Below the pieces are notes generated by a model. It ran no database searches and was not told where the DNA came from. It saw only the letters and a program-made list of their open reading frames with translations. Of a DNA stretch of 64,000 bases, positions 1 to 8,936 are shown piece after piece. Each line of letters starts with the position of its first letter. Position 1 is the stretch's first letter. A program made the translations under genes and the position numbers. The DNA lies in assembly GCF_012958305.1 (NCBI RefSeq), contig NZ_JABBYO010000007.1, positions 351,373 to 415,372 of the forward strand. The letters run 5' to 3'. This stretch comes from Tautonia rosea (GTDB lineage Bacteria > Planctomycetota > Planctomycetia > Isosphaerales > Isosphaeraceae).

Positions 1-564
1 GATCGCTCGCCGTTGGAGTTGAGCGGCCAGCAGGGCCGCACCGGGAAGAAACGCTCCGCCGCAGTCGATCGAGATGGGAGCAATGTCGAGCCGCACGGCT
101 TCAAGGACGCGGTCGAAATCGACGAGGGAATACGCCATCACCCCATCGTGCCCAGCGAGGCCGATGGCAGCGCGATCATCGGCGTCGAGCCCGGCGCAGG
201 CGGCGGCATCGAGCCGAAGCTGAATCGAGCTGACGCCGTGTTCCAGATCGTCGAGAATTGCCCGGTTCGCTTCGACCGGGTCGGGATGCAGGTGCTCCTG
301 GCGAATATCCCAGCCCGAGACGGCATTGCCGAGCACGCGGTCGCCCCGGGTCAGAGGGGCGAAGCCGGGGAACCCGGACGGGTCGCCGTCCGACGACCAG
401 TGGTCGGCGGTATAGAGCGGCTGGATGTCGATGCCTTCAAAGGTCCGGCCGACGAGTTTTTTCTCGAACGGAGCACCTTTGAGTTCGGCTTCGGCATTGG
501 TCCGCCATTGCTCGTACGAGCTGGGGGGAAAATCGGCAGTGATGTTCAGACTTTTCTCGATCAT
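1..564 (-). CDS. mutA: Methylmalonyl-CoA mutase small (beta) subunit, N-terminal part, cut by window edge
   Basis: The reverse strand reads from an ATG at 564 without a stop to base 1, giving 188 residues beginning MIEKSLNITADFPP. The start is preceded by AAAGGAGAG. The blocks W-x-x-N-A-E-A-E-L-K-G and FEGIDIQPLY (about residues 20-50) are the usual opening of the small, non-B12-binding subunit of methylmalonyl-CoA mutase, which pairs with MutB to interconvert methylmalonyl-CoA and succinyl-CoA. It lies 42 bp downstream of a CoA-transferase on the same strand, which supports a propionate/succinate operon; the large subunit would be expected beyond the window edge. Family call is by recognition of these motifs; the rest of the gene is not visible. 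Confidence 0.85.
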   Translation of the reverse strand, partial: MIEKSLNITADFPPSSYEQWRTNAEAELKGAPFEKKLVGRTFEGIDIQPLYTADHWSSDGDPSGFPGFAPLTRGDRVLGNAVSGWDIRQEHLHPDPVEANRAILDDLEHGVSSIQLRLDAAACAGLDADDRAAIGLAGHDGVMAYSLVDFDRVLEAVRLDIAPISIDCGGAFLPGAALLAAQLQRRAI

Positions 565-606
565 GATCGTTCTCTCCTTTCGGGCCAAAGGGCGGCCCTT
601 GCCGTG

Positions 607-2121
607 TCAGCGAGGCCCGAACTGGGAGAGGTCGAGGTCTGGCAGCATGGCGCCGTGTTCGAGGAAGTTCGTATGCAGCTCGAAGCACCGTTGCAGGTTG
701 TGGCGGATGTGCCCTTGCGGGCTCGATTCGAGATAATGGTGTAAATAATCGCGGAAGGCCGGGTGGGCGCAGTGGTCGATGATCCGCCTGGCTCTTGCCA
801 CGGGAGCCAGGCCTCGCAGGTCGGCCAGGCCTTGCTCCGTGACGATGATTTGCACCGAATGCTCGCTGTGATCGACGTGCGAGCACATGGGGACGATGGT
901 CGAGATTTTCCCCCCCTTGGCGACCGACGGGCACATGAAGATCGAGAGAAACGCGTTTCGCTCGAAGTCTCCGCTGCCCCCCAGACCGTTCATAACCTGG
1001 GTGCCGAAGAAGTGAGTCGAGTTGGCGTGGCCGTAGATGTCGACCTCGATCGCCGTGTTGGTGGCGATGACGCCGAGGCGGCGGGCGATGCCGGGATTGT
1101 TCGAGATTTCCTGCGGTCGCAGGACAATGCGATCGACGAATTCGTCGAAGTGGTCGTACAGCCAGGTCAGTTTTTCGTCGGAGAGAGTCAGCGAGCAGGT
1201 GCTCGCACCCAGCACGCCGCCGGCGGCGATCAGGTCGAGCATCGCGTCCTGAAGGACTTCGGTGAAAACCTTGAACTTGGGAAAGTCAGAGCTTTCCGCC
1301 AGACCCGCGAGCACGGCATTGCAGACGTTGCCGACGCCGCTTTGCAGCGGCAGGAATCCGCTCGGAATCCGACCGGAGGCCATCTCGTCGAGCAGGAACT
1401 GGGAGACGTGCGCCGCGATCCGTCGGCTGGTTTCGTCGGGAGGGGCAAAACCCCGGCCGCCATCGGGTTCATCGTTGTGAACGATCCCGATGACCTTCTT
1501 CGGATCGACCAGGGCGTGCGGGGTGCCAATCTTGTCGAGCGGGTCGTGAATCGGGATCGGGCGGCGGTTCGGAGGCGGCGGGAGCATGAAGATGTCGGTC
1601 ATCTCACGGAGCCTCGGCGAGTGCCGGGCGTTGAGCTCGATGATGACCTTGTCGGCATACTGCAGGAACGTCGGCGCGTTGCCGATGCCAGTCGTCAGGT
1701 AGACCTTGCCGTCCGGGGTAATTTCGGTCGCCTCGACCACGGCCACGTCAATCGGGCCGAGGAAGCCTTCGAGCACCACCTGCGAGACGTGCGAGAGGTG
1801 CATGTCGACAAAGTCGAGCTTCCCCGAATTCGCCTGTTTTCGGAGTGGCGAGGAGGTCAGGTAGGGAGCCCGCCAGCTTACCGCCTCGGCCAGACCCAGT
1901 TCGTCGTCACACGCTTCTCCCGTCGAGGCGCCGCTGAGCAACCGCACCCGGTAGGGTTGTCCCGATTCGTGAAGCGCCCGAGCGCGCCGGGCAAGCGCGC
2001 GAGGAACGGCCTTGGGAGAGCCGGCCGGAGTGAAGCCGGAAACGGCGAGCATCGCGTCATGAGGAATCAGTTCGGCCGCATCTTCGGCCGTCAGTTCCGG
2101 GAACGGAGTTCCAGTCGTCAT
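607..2121 (-). CDS. Acetyl-CoA hydrolase/transferase family, succinate or propionyl CoA-transferase
   Basis: 504 residues, the usual length for the Cat1/AarC/ScpC branch of CoA-transferases. Recognisable blocks are KVFTEVLQD (about residue 290, probably the region of the catalytic glutamate), GTQVMNGLGGSGDF (373-386) and VTEQGLADLRGLAP (427-440), which form the CoA-binding part of this family. These enzymes move CoA between acyl-CoAs and carboxylates such as succinate, acetate or propionate. The mutase subunit gene directly downstream resembles the E. coli scpA/scpC pairing, so succinate:propionyl-CoA transfer is the likeliest role (inference). Substrate cannot be fixed from sequence. The ATG at 2121 has a GGAGAG upstream but at long spacing. 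Confidence 0.88.
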   Translation of the reverse strand: MTTGTPFPELTAEDAAELIPHDAMLAVSGFTPAGSPKAVPRALARRARALHESGQPYRVRLLSGASTGEACDDELGLAEAVSWRAPYLTSSPLRKQANSGKLDFVDMHLSHVSQVVLEGFLGPIDVAVVEATEITPDGKVYLTTGIGNAPTFLQYADKVIIELNARHSPRLREMTDIFMLPPPPNRRPIPIHDPLDKIGTPHALVDPKKVIGIVHNDEPDGGRGFAPPDETSRRIAAHVSQFLLDEMASGRIPSGFLPLQSGVGNVCNAVLAGLAESSDFPKFKVFTEVLQDAMLDLIAAGGVLGASTCSLTLSDEKLTWLYDHFDEFVDRIVLRPQEISNNPGIARRLGVIATNTAIEVDIYGHANSTHFFGTQVMNGLGGSGDFERNAFLSIFMCPSVAKGGKISTIVPMCSHVDHSEHSVQIIVTEQGLADLRGLAPVARARRIIDHCAHPAFRDYLHHYLESSPQGHIRHNLQRCFELHTNFLEHGAMLPDLDLSQFGPR

Positions 2122-2931
2122 CGTCTCACCGACTCTCCGTCGAAAACCTTGGCTCCACGGCGGGGTCCGACTTCACGAGTTGCATCGTGCTGGATCGAGG
2201 CATGGAGGCCACGATCAGCTCGATGTATCCCGGTTGCGGTCCCTGGAGGGCTTGCGTAAGGCCGGATCACACGAGATCCGACCGGAAGCTGCCAGAGCCT
2301 GACCATCCGGGGGACCGATCGGGCGATCGAGTTCCACTCGATGCCACGTTCCACAGGAGGAGCCTTGAGATCCTGTGGCGAACGATCGGACGCCATTGGC
2401 CAATCGGAGTCGAACCTGGCCGGGCCTGGAATCGTTGGTCCCTTGCAACGGTGGCAAGGTCTCCCCCGAGGGTGCCCGGCAATTCCACTCTACCCAGGGG
2501 ACGGCAGAGGTCTTCGCTCTACCGCAAGGGCTTCTAGTCTACGCTCGCAGCCCGAACTCTCCAAGCAAGATCGCTCTGCTCTCTGGTCGATTCCTCCTCA
2601 AGTCCCTCGACCGTGTCGCGCAGTGCAAGGCCGAAACGATCCGGCTCCGAGAATCAATTTCCCGAAGATTCCTGAGAACGAGGCTCCACCGAATGCTTCT
2701 GGGACCCGTCCGTGGAGCCGCTTGCCCATCACCGTCGGCGGTCCCGCCCTTTGACCCCACTGCTCGCAGGAGAGAGAATCACTCGTCATCACGGAGCCGC
2801 AAACGCAACGAGTTCCAATGAAACGACGCTTCACGGTCGAATCATGATTGGTTGGTCGGGTGTCCTCGTCGGGTGGTCATGGCGTTCCTACCCATGTATA
2901 CCCTGGAGCTGGGTTCTGGAGGACTTTGGAC
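2122..2931. other. Non-coding gap between divergent genes
   Basis: About 810 bp between the start of the CoA-transferase (minus) and the thioesterase (plus). Open frames here have no recognisable motifs and poor start sites. A 10-bp palindrome ATTGGCCAAT sits at 2395-2404. It should hold the promoters of both flanking genes, but I cannot place them. Confidence 0.5.
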
Positions 2932-3351
2932 GTGGCCGAGCCCATCCTGTTCGAATTTCCGATCCGAGTCGATCCCAAGGACATCGACCGGATGGGACAC
3001 GTCAACAATGTCGTCTACCTCCGATACGCACAGGATGCGGCCGTTGCGCACTGGATCGCCGTGGCCACGCCGGAGTATGCCGAGTCGCTCCTCTGGGTGG
3101 TCCGACGCCACGAGATTGACTATTTGCGGCCCGCCCTCCCCGGCGACCAGTTACTTGCGATCACCTGGGTCGGCGAGGCCGATGGGGCAACCTTCGAGCG
3201 CTTTGTCACCATCACTCGTCCTGGGGATCAGCAGGTTCTGGCTCGGGTTCGCACCGTCTGGGTCGCGATCGACGCGCAAAGGCTCCGCCCCCGACGGGTT
3301 CCCGAAGCCTTGCGACGCCTGTTCGACAACGATGCGTCCCCAGGCGACTGA
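2932..3351 (+). CDS. Acyl-CoA thioesterase, hotdog fold (4-hydroxybenzoyl-CoA thioesterase type)
   Basis: 139 residues. The motif DIDRMGHVNNVVYLRY near residue 17 is the signature of 4HBT/YbgC-type hotdog thioesterases, where the Asp in D-x-D-x-x-G-H-V-N-N supports thioester hydrolysis. The length fits a single hotdog domain, acting as a cytoplasmic homo-oligomer on acyl-CoA. The frame is open from 2848, but a GTG at 2932 is preceded by GGAGGA at a spacing of 8 bases and starts exactly at the domain (VAEPILFEF), so it is preferred. It appears monocistronic. Substrate chain type is unknown. Confidence 0.85.
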   Translation: MAEPILFEFPIRVDPKDIDRMGHVNNVVYLRYAQDAAVAHWIAVATPEYAESLLWVVRRHEIDYLRPALPGDQLLAITWVGEADGATFERFVTITRPGDQQVLARVRTVWVAIDAQRLRPRRVPEALRRLFDNDASPGD

Positions 3352-3480
3352 GCATGTTCCCGAACTTGTGAATGAGAGACACGCCGGATTGAGCGCTCGA
3401 GCACCACGTCTGTCGACATGGGAACGGACGCTCCTTTGCTGGTCAGCCCGGCTTTCCCGGAACATCTTCCTGAGGTCTTC

Positions 3481-4470
3481 ATGTCACTTAACCGGTACTC
3501 GCAGTCCCAGACGATCCCGCGCGCGATTCTTGCGGTGCTTGGCGTTTTCATGGCCTCGGCCGCTCAAGGGTCCGAAGGCCTCGCTCCCGACCGACCCAAC
3601 GCCTCCGCGCTTGACGATCGGGTTCACGCCTTACTAGACCCGCTTGGAGCGGGGCTAGGGGTCAGCGTCTGGGTGGGGCCTGCCCAGGGAGCACCCTGGT
3701 ATGTGATCGAACCGGAGGTCGCCCGTCCCTCGGCCAGTGCGATCAAGACGGCTTATCTGGTTGCCCTGTTCGCACGGTTCGCCGAGGATCTCGACGCCTC
3801 GCCCTCGGGCCTCGACGACGCCCTGAGCGACGATCACCCGGCGATGGCTCCCTATTCACCTGCCCAGCGCGACGAGATTCGAACGGCGCTTCTGGGAGCC
3901 TCGGTCCGGACGATCGGCGGGGTGATGATGGGATCGATCGACGCGCCGAATCATGTGTACAACGCCGCGGCCAGTGCCTCGACGGCCATCCTTGGCGGGC
4001 CGGACGCCCTGACGGCCGCCATTCACGGGATCGATCCGGCGTTTGACGGTATCGTCGCACGACGCTACATGCTCGCACCGCGCGATGTGACCGGAGACAA
4101 CGAAGTCTCGGCCGCGTCGCTGGCTGCGGTCATGGCTCGCCTGGCCAGTGGCGAGCTTCCCGGTGTGGACGCCGAGACGCTGACCGCCATGCGGAACGCG
4201 GTCATCCGTCGCGAGGCGGTGTTCGACCTCCCAGGCCGCCATTTCCTGAAGGGAGGGGCACTGAACTCTGATCCCATCACCCGAGTCAAATCAGGCTGGT
4301 GGGAGCGTCCCGAACTCGAGCCGATCGTCTACGTTGTCATGCTGACTCAGCCGGCTCCCGCCCCGGAGTCGCTCACCGAGGCGGCCGACCGGCTCGACGC
4401 CACCGCCTCGGCGCTTTCGGCAATGCTGCTTGAGGCCATGAACGCGGCAGACAATCAGCCCCAGCCGTGA
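3481..4470 (+). CDS. Exported serine hydrolase, class A beta-lactamase-like
   Basis: 329 residues from the ATG at 3481, which follows TGAGG. The first about 31 residues form a signal peptide (hydrophobic AILAVLGVFMASAAQG). S86-A-I-K89 matches the Ser-x-x-Lys nucleophile motif of beta-lactamase/penicillin-binding-like hydrolases, and K270-S-G272 resembles the KTG motif before the final strand. Sequence beyond the motifs is not close to a known clinical beta-lactamase, so a cell-wall or peptide-related hydrolase in the periplasm is as likely as antibiotic hydrolysis. A longer frame reaches 3418, but that extension would bury the signal peptide. It ends 10 bp from the convergent deacetylase gene. 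Confidence 0.7.
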   Translation: MSLNRYSQSQTIPRAILAVLGVFMASAAQGSEGLAPDRPNASALDDRVHALLDPLGAGLGVSVWVGPAQGAPWYVIEPEVARPSASAIKTAYLVALFARFAEDLDASPSGLDDALSDDHPAMAPYSPAQRDEIRTALLGASVRTIGGVMMGSIDAPNHVYNAAASASTAILGGPDALTAAIHGIDPAFDGIVARRYMLAPRDVTGDNEVSAASLAAVMARLASGELPGVDAETLTAMRNAVIRREAVFDLPGRHFLKGGALNSDPITRVKSGWWERPELEPIVYVVMLTQPAPAPESLTEAADRLDATASALSAMLLEAMNAADNQPQP

Positions 4471-4480
4471 ACAACGCCCA

Positions 4481-5416
4481 TCATCGGCCCGAGGCTTCGG
4501 TCATCTCGCGAAACGTTCGCCAGGTGATGACCCGGATCCCGAGCCGCTCAATCTCGGCAATGGTTTCGGGGTCGGTGAAGACCCTTCGATCACCGTCTCG
4601 ACGTTCGGCGCTGGTCGTCACGGCACGTAGTTCGTCATCGTTGTAGCCGCAATGGATGATGAGCTGCGAGACCCCGGGGGGCAGGTTTCGCAAGGTTTCG
4701 AGATAGTTGTCGACTCGCTCCTCGTGCGAGTCTCCGCCGTAGAACTGGGCCAGCCCATCAAGGACCGGCAGGCGCTGTTGATCGAGCGCGGCCAACCATT
4801 GCTTACCTCGTTCGCGGAGGGCGGGATAGGCCTCAACGACAGGCCCTTCCACCTCTCGGACAAAGAGAATGGGCAGGTCGTACTTCAACCCCATCGAAAC
4901 GTAGACCTCAATCAGGTCGGGCCTGCTCACCAGGGCTCCCATGTGGGTATCAAGGTGAGAGATGGGGATCCCCAGCTCGATTGCACGCTCGATCTGAGCG
5001 GTCAGCTCGATTTCCACCTCCTCAGCGACCGCAAGACGGGCCACGGCATCGACGCTCCGATGCAGATAGCCATCCTCATCCACCAGGCTCGGCACACGAT
5101 CTCGTCCGGCAACCGGACCCCAGCGGTAGTGTACCCACTCGGAATTCAAGGTCAGGTGAACGCCGTAATCCTTTTCTGGGTTTGCTTTCGCATACTCCGC
5201 GAATTCCTTCACCCACGGACAGGGGATCATGATGCTGCACGACGAGACAATCCCTTGCTCCATCGCGTCGATGGTCGCCCGATTCACCGAGTGGCACATT
5301 CCTGCGTCATCAGCGTGGATGATCAGGTAACGCGTTTCGTCGTCCGCCCACGTCGGCCCCGCCGACACCAGAAGGACACCCACACCGATCAGAGTCGTGA
5401 GGCTGGCAACACGCAT
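4481..5416 (-). CDS. YdjC/ChbG-type carbohydrate deacetylase, exported
   Basis: 311 residues. Signal peptide at 1-24 ([20 protein letters not shown] then PTWA). The motif HADDAGM (34-40) supplies the catalytic and metal-binding aspartates of YdjC/ChbG deacetylases, and S-H154-L-D-T-H158-M-G gives the metal histidines. Family members remove acetyl groups from N-acetylated or acylated oligosaccharides. The start at 5416 is chosen because it begins the signal peptide; the frame is open to 5602 with unrelated residues. It is transcribed towards the serine hydrolase and stands alone. Export suggests action on an external or periplasmic polysaccharide; the actual substrate is unknown. Confidence 0.8.
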   Translation of the reverse strand: MRVASLTTLIGVGVLLVSAGPTWADDETRYLIIHADDAGMCHSVNRATIDAMEQGIVSSCSIMIPCPWVKEFAEYAKANPEKDYGVHLTLNSEWVHYRWGPVAGRDRVPSLVDEDGYLHRSVDAVARLAVAEEVEIELTAQIERAIELGIPISHLDTHMGALVSRPDLIEVYVSMGLKYDLPILFVREVEGPVVEAYPALRERGKQWLAALDQQRLPVLDGLAQFYGGDSHEERVDNYLETLRNLPPGVSQLIIHCGYNDDELRAVTTSAERRDGDRRVFTDPETIAEIERLGIRVITWRTFREMTEASGR

Positions 5417-5957
5417 GGCAAGCGATCTCGTTGAGAACCGGACCTGGCCTGGATTGTACAGGGGACAGCGCCCCTGCTTCCCACATCCAGCATGTGATGG
5501 TCTACGCAATCCTGCAAGCGGTGTGGTTTCCTGTTTGGTATCCAATGCGGTGAGGAGCAGTCGGGGTTCGACCGCCCTTGCAAGCACCTTCCACTGCTTC
5601 AAGACAGACCGGAATCGCCAGTCGCCTGACCGCCTGCCCGTCGAAGCGCCTATTGGCTGGTCTGTCGGCCCCGAGCGTCCTCAGCCGGCCGAAGCAGTCG
5701 CAGATCAAGGAAGAGAAAAGTACCAAAACTCTTCCATCAAAGATACTCTGGATGATTGAGAATCGTGTTCGTTCTGATGAGACATCTGAGGACGCGACGA
5801 TCGATGGCTTAACGTAGCCGCTTCGATCAAGAATTCGCAGGTGGGTTGTCCATTCGAACGGCTACGTTGGAATGGTACTCTGGGAAGAGGACCATCCGGT
5901 CGGATCGGAAAACGGAATGCGCAATTCGAGACAGATTCAGTGCCAAGAGAAAAACAC
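5417..5957. other. Non-coding gap between divergent genes
   Basis: About 540 bp between the deacetylase (minus) and the DUF2891 gene (plus). Small frames here have no recognisable content. The one structured element is the inverted repeat at 5811-5868, listed separately. Confidence 0.5.
5811..5868. repeat. Perfect 10-bp inverted repeat in the leader of the DUF2891 gene
   Basis: AACGTAGCCG at 5811-5820 is the exact reverse complement of CGGCTACGTT at 5859-5868, with 38 bases between. It ends 90 bp before the DUF2891 start. It could be an mRNA leader hairpin or a spaced operator. There is no T-run, so it is not a standard terminator. Confidence 0.45.
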
Positions 5958-7064
5958 ATGAAATTATGTTCGCTTTCCGTTGTTCTGGTCTGTCTTCTGG
6001 GAATGGCCATGCCTCAGACCGGTTTTTCCGATGAGCAAGCCCTGACTCTCGACCGTGATCGGGCCTCTGGCTTCGCCCGAATTGCGCTGGAGGCGATCGT
6101 CCGCGAGTATCCGAACAAGCCCGAACACGTGCTGAGCGGGCTGGAGGATCTCGATTCCCCACGCGGACTTCATCCCGCGTTTTATGGAGCGTACGACTGG
6201 CATTCGGCCGTGCATGGCCATTGGATGCTTGTTCGATTGCTCCGGCAGTTTCCCGACCTTCCCGAGGCCGCCACGATCCGCGAAACCCTCAGCGATCACC
6301 TGACGGCCGAGAACCTGCAAGCCGAGGCCGACTACTTCGACCATCCCGATCGCCGGTCATTCGAACGCCCCTACGGCTGGGCCTGGCTGCTCAAGCTGGT
6401 CGAGGAACTGGACGGCTGGAACGATCCCGACGCCTCAACCTGGCGGGCGAACCTCCGACCCCTCGAAACGGTGATCGTCAACCGATACCTCGACTACTTC
6501 CCGAAACAAACCTACCCGATCCGCACCGGGGTCCATCCCAACACCGCCTTCGGCCTCGCCTTCGCGCACGATTATGCAACGGCCGTCGGTCACGACAGGC
6601 TGCGATCGCTCGTCGAGGAGCGTGCTCGGGCCTACTTCGACTCCGATACCGACGCCCCAGGCCGCTGGGAGCCGAGTGGGGCGGATTTCTTCTCCCCTTC
6701 CTTGATGGAAGCCGACCTCATGAGGCGTGTGCTTCCCACCGCTGAGTTCCGGCCCTGGTTCGCCCAGTTCCTCCCGAACGTGGCTCAGGGGGAACCTGCC
6801 TCCTTGCTCCAGCCTGCCGAGGTGACCGACCGTACCGATCCGCAGCTCGTTCACCTCGACGGCCTGAATCTGAGCCGCGCATGGTGCATGCGGAGCATCG
6901 CTGAAGCGTTGACCGAAGCCGATCCCGCACAGGCGGTCCTCCGCGCTTCGGCCGACCAGCACGCCCGCGCCGCCCTCGATCACGTCGCCAGCGGCGACTA
7001 CGTGGGAGAGCACTGGCTCGCCTCGTTTGCCGTCTTTCTCCTGACGGAGAGCGGAACGCAGTGA
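5958..7064 (+). CDS. DUF2891 family protein, exported
   Basis: 368 residues from the ATG at 5958; the first about 24 residues are a signal peptide (MKLCSLSVVLVCLLGMAMP). The body carries HPAFYGAYDWHSAVHGHWMLVR (about 72-93) and FERPYGWAWLL (about 138), both typical of DUF2891, a family of about 330-370 residues predicted to form an alpha/alpha barrel like some glycan-active enzymes. No enzymatic activity is established for the family. The frame is open from 5841, but upstream residues are not signal-like. It is transcribed alone and ends opposite the sulfatase gene with a shared hairpin between. Confidence 0.82.
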   Translation: MKLCSLSVVLVCLLGMAMPQTGFSDEQALTLDRDRASGFARIALEAIVREYPNKPEHVLSGLEDLDSPRGLHPAFYGAYDWHSAVHGHWMLVRLLRQFPDLPEAATIRETLSDHLTAENLQAEADYFDHPDRRSFERPYGWAWLLKLVEELDGWNDPDASTWRANLRPLETVIVNRYLDYFPKQTYPIRTGVHPNTAFGLAFAHDYATAVGHDRLRSLVEERARAYFDSDTDAPGRWEPSGADFFSPSLMEADLMRRVLPTAEFRPWFAQFLPNVAQGEPASLLQPAEVTDRTDPQLVHLDGLNLSRAWCMRSIAEALTEADPAQAVLRASADQHARAALDHVASGDYVGEHWLASFAVFLLTESGTQ

Positions 7065-7081
7065 ACGCCCCTCGTGTCCGT

Positions 7082-7121
7082 TGGCGATCCCTCTTGAGCG
7101 TATTTCTCTGAGGGATCGCCA
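7082..7121. terminator. Candidate bidirectional hairpin between convergent genes
   Basis: A perfect 12-bp stem (TGGCGATCCCTC at 7082-7093 with GAGGGATCGCCA at 7110-7121, 16-base loop) lies between the DUF2891 stop at 7064 and the sulfatase stop at 7143. No strong T-run follows on either strand, so termination is inferred from position and stem only. Confidence 0.5.
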
Positions 7122-7142
7122 GCGGATGTGCCAGCCTCTCGA

Positions 7143-8558
7143 TCAATCAGTCGTCTCGCTCGCGGCGTTGGGTGCTTCTTGCGTCGGAAGTGATGCGGCG
7201 AGCCCGGCCTTGATTGCAAGGTACTCTGGAGCGTCCGCCAGATTGTGCCACTCCATCGGGTCGGCGTCGTGATCGTACAGTTCTTCCGAGCCGTTGGCAT
7301 AGCGGATGTATCGCCATCGTTCGGAGCGGACGGCGTGATTCCCGCGTCCGTGAGTGGTCAGGGCCGGGTGATCCCAAGGGCTTGCCGGATCGCGGAGCAA
7401 GGGGGCCAGGCTTCGTCCTTCGAGCTCAGGACGTTCGGGCAGGCCGCACAACTCGATCAAGGTGGGGTAAACATCCATCAGGGAAACGGTCCGTCCACAA
7501 CGAACGCCGAGGGGGCTGACCCCCGGCGCACTGATCAGGAACGGCACCCGCGTGGCCTCTTCCCACAGGGCAAACTTCCGCCAGTGCTGCTTCTCGCCGA
7601 GATGCCACCCGTGGTCCCCCCAGGTCACGATGATCGTGTTCCTGGCGATCGGGCTGCGGTCCAGCGCGTCGAGCAACCGGCCGACCTGATGGTCGGTAAA
7701 GGCAATGCTGGCCAGATACCCCTGAATTGCCCGGTCCCATTGCTCGTATTCAAGAACGTTGCGGTGGTCTCCCTTCGGCTTCGCCATTGCGATTCCGGCC
7801 GGAGGGATGTCGTCGAGGTCGTCGTCGGGAACCTCCGGCCGTCGGATGGTCTCGATCGGGAAGGCGTCGAAATACGCTTTCGGGACGTACCAGGGCAGGT
7901 GAGGCCGGTAGAGCCCCACGGCCAGAAAGAGCGGGGTCTCGCGGTCCCTCTCAAGCTGCGTGATGGCCCAGTCGACCACCTGATGATCCCCCATCGCCTC
8001 ATCTGGTCCCTCCACCGGCCCCCAGTCGAAGTGGGCGGTTCGAGGAATGCCGTTGACCGGAGTTTCCCGAGGTTTCGGGTCGCCCGGCCGCTCGAAGTAC
8101 TCGTGCCAGGATGCCGGATCATTGAACGGACCGTGGAAGATCTTGCCCCCGCCCAGCACTTCGTAACCGCCGGCCATAAAGTGCTGCGGCAAGGTCATGG
8201 CGTCGGGCATCGCCGCTCGCCAAGGTTGCGGATTATGGTACACCCCGCTGGTTGACGGTCGGATTCCGGTCAACAACGCCGCCCGAGACGGATTGCAGGC
8301 CGGGGCCGCGCAATAGGCTCGCTCGAAGATCACCCCTCGGCTCGCCAGCCGGTCGAGATTCGGCGTGCTTGCCTGAGGATTCCCCCCGAGGAATCCCGTC
8401 CAGTCATTCAAGTCATCGATGGCCAGGAACAACACGTGAGGACGCTCGTCCGCCCCCCGATTCCCGTTCGTCACGGGCGGCGAGGCCACGGATCCTTGAA
8501 ACGTGAAGCCGACGCCGGCTGTAACAAGCATCCATGCAGTGAGTCGAGGCAGGGGCAT
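7143..8558 (-). CDS. Exported sulfatase (iduronate-2-sulfatase-like)
   Basis: 471 residues. N-terminal signal peptide (MPLPRLTAWMLVTAGVGF). D48-D49 in FLAIDDLND and the sequence C88-N-P-S-R92 give the type I sulfatase core, in which the Cys is converted to formylglycine by an FGE-type enzyme; FERAYCAAPAC precedes it. GDHGWHLGEKQHWRKF near residue 310 is the second metal-binding block. The overall spacing matches the iduronate-2-sulfatase-like group that is greatly expanded in Planctomycetes for degrading sulfated polysaccharides. The start at 8558 is supported by GGAGGAGG six bases upstream. No neighbouring carbohydrate cluster fixes the substrate. Confidence 0.92.
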   Translation of the reverse strand: MPLPRLTAWMLVTAGVGFTFQGSVASPPVTNGNRGADERPHVLFLAIDDLNDWTGFLGGNPQASTPNLDRLASRGVIFERAYCAAPACNPSRAALLTGIRPSTSGVYHNPQPWRAAMPDAMTLPQHFMAGGYEVLGGGKIFHGPFNDPASWHEYFERPGDPKPRETPVNGIPRTAHFDWGPVEGPDEAMGDHQVVDWAITQLERDRETPLFLAVGLYRPHLPWYVPKAYFDAFPIETIRRPEVPDDDLDDIPPAGIAMAKPKGDHRNVLEYEQWDRAIQGYLASIAFTDHQVGRLLDALDRSPIARNTIIVTWGDHGWHLGEKQHWRKFALWEEATRVPFLISAPGVSPLGVRCGRTVSLMDVYPTLIELCGLPERPELEGRSLAPLLRDPASPWDHPALTTHGRGNHAVRSERWRYIRYANGSEELYDHDADPMEWHNLADAPEYLAIKAGLAASLPTQEAPNAASETTD

Positions 8559-8936
8559 GTCGAACCTCCTCCGGATGAGGGGCGTAAGTGCTGTCCTGGG
8601 CCTATCTTTCAGAACGGGCCATTGAGCTTACTTCCTCCGGCGTACCTGGGGCCAGTGTCGGGCGGATCAGCCCAAGTTCGATGGGTTCGGTAACGCTCGC
8701 AAGCCAGCCTCGGACTTTTTCTCAAAAGTCTGGAAGAACTCTCCGAATGATTTCGGCGACTCGGCGAATCTGTTGGTGGAATGGACACGATCCGACCCTG
8801 ACCGGAGACGCATTTCCCGGTCTTCGGTGATCGATTCTCAGGAAGGGGTCGGTCGGGTGTCGGATGCGAACCCGCAATTCTGAGCCGAGGTTCAGGGATC
8901 GGGAACGAGTGTCGCTGACGATTGAGGTGGTGGTTT
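8559..8936. other. Non-coding gap between divergent genes
   Basis: About 380 bp between the sulfatase (minus) and the WD40 gene (plus). It contains a short hairpin (GACTTTT / AAAAGTC, 8713-8730). I see no gene or clear promoter. Confidence 0.4.

Noticed and set aside
763..2259. A 498-codon open frame on the plus strand
   Set aside because: Antisense to the CoA-transferase, which has clear family motifs.
2395..2460. Sequence GAGTCGAACCTGG looking like the T-arm of a minus-strand tRNA
   Set aside because: The stem around the loop does not pair beyond two bases and no acceptor or anticodon stem can be drawn.
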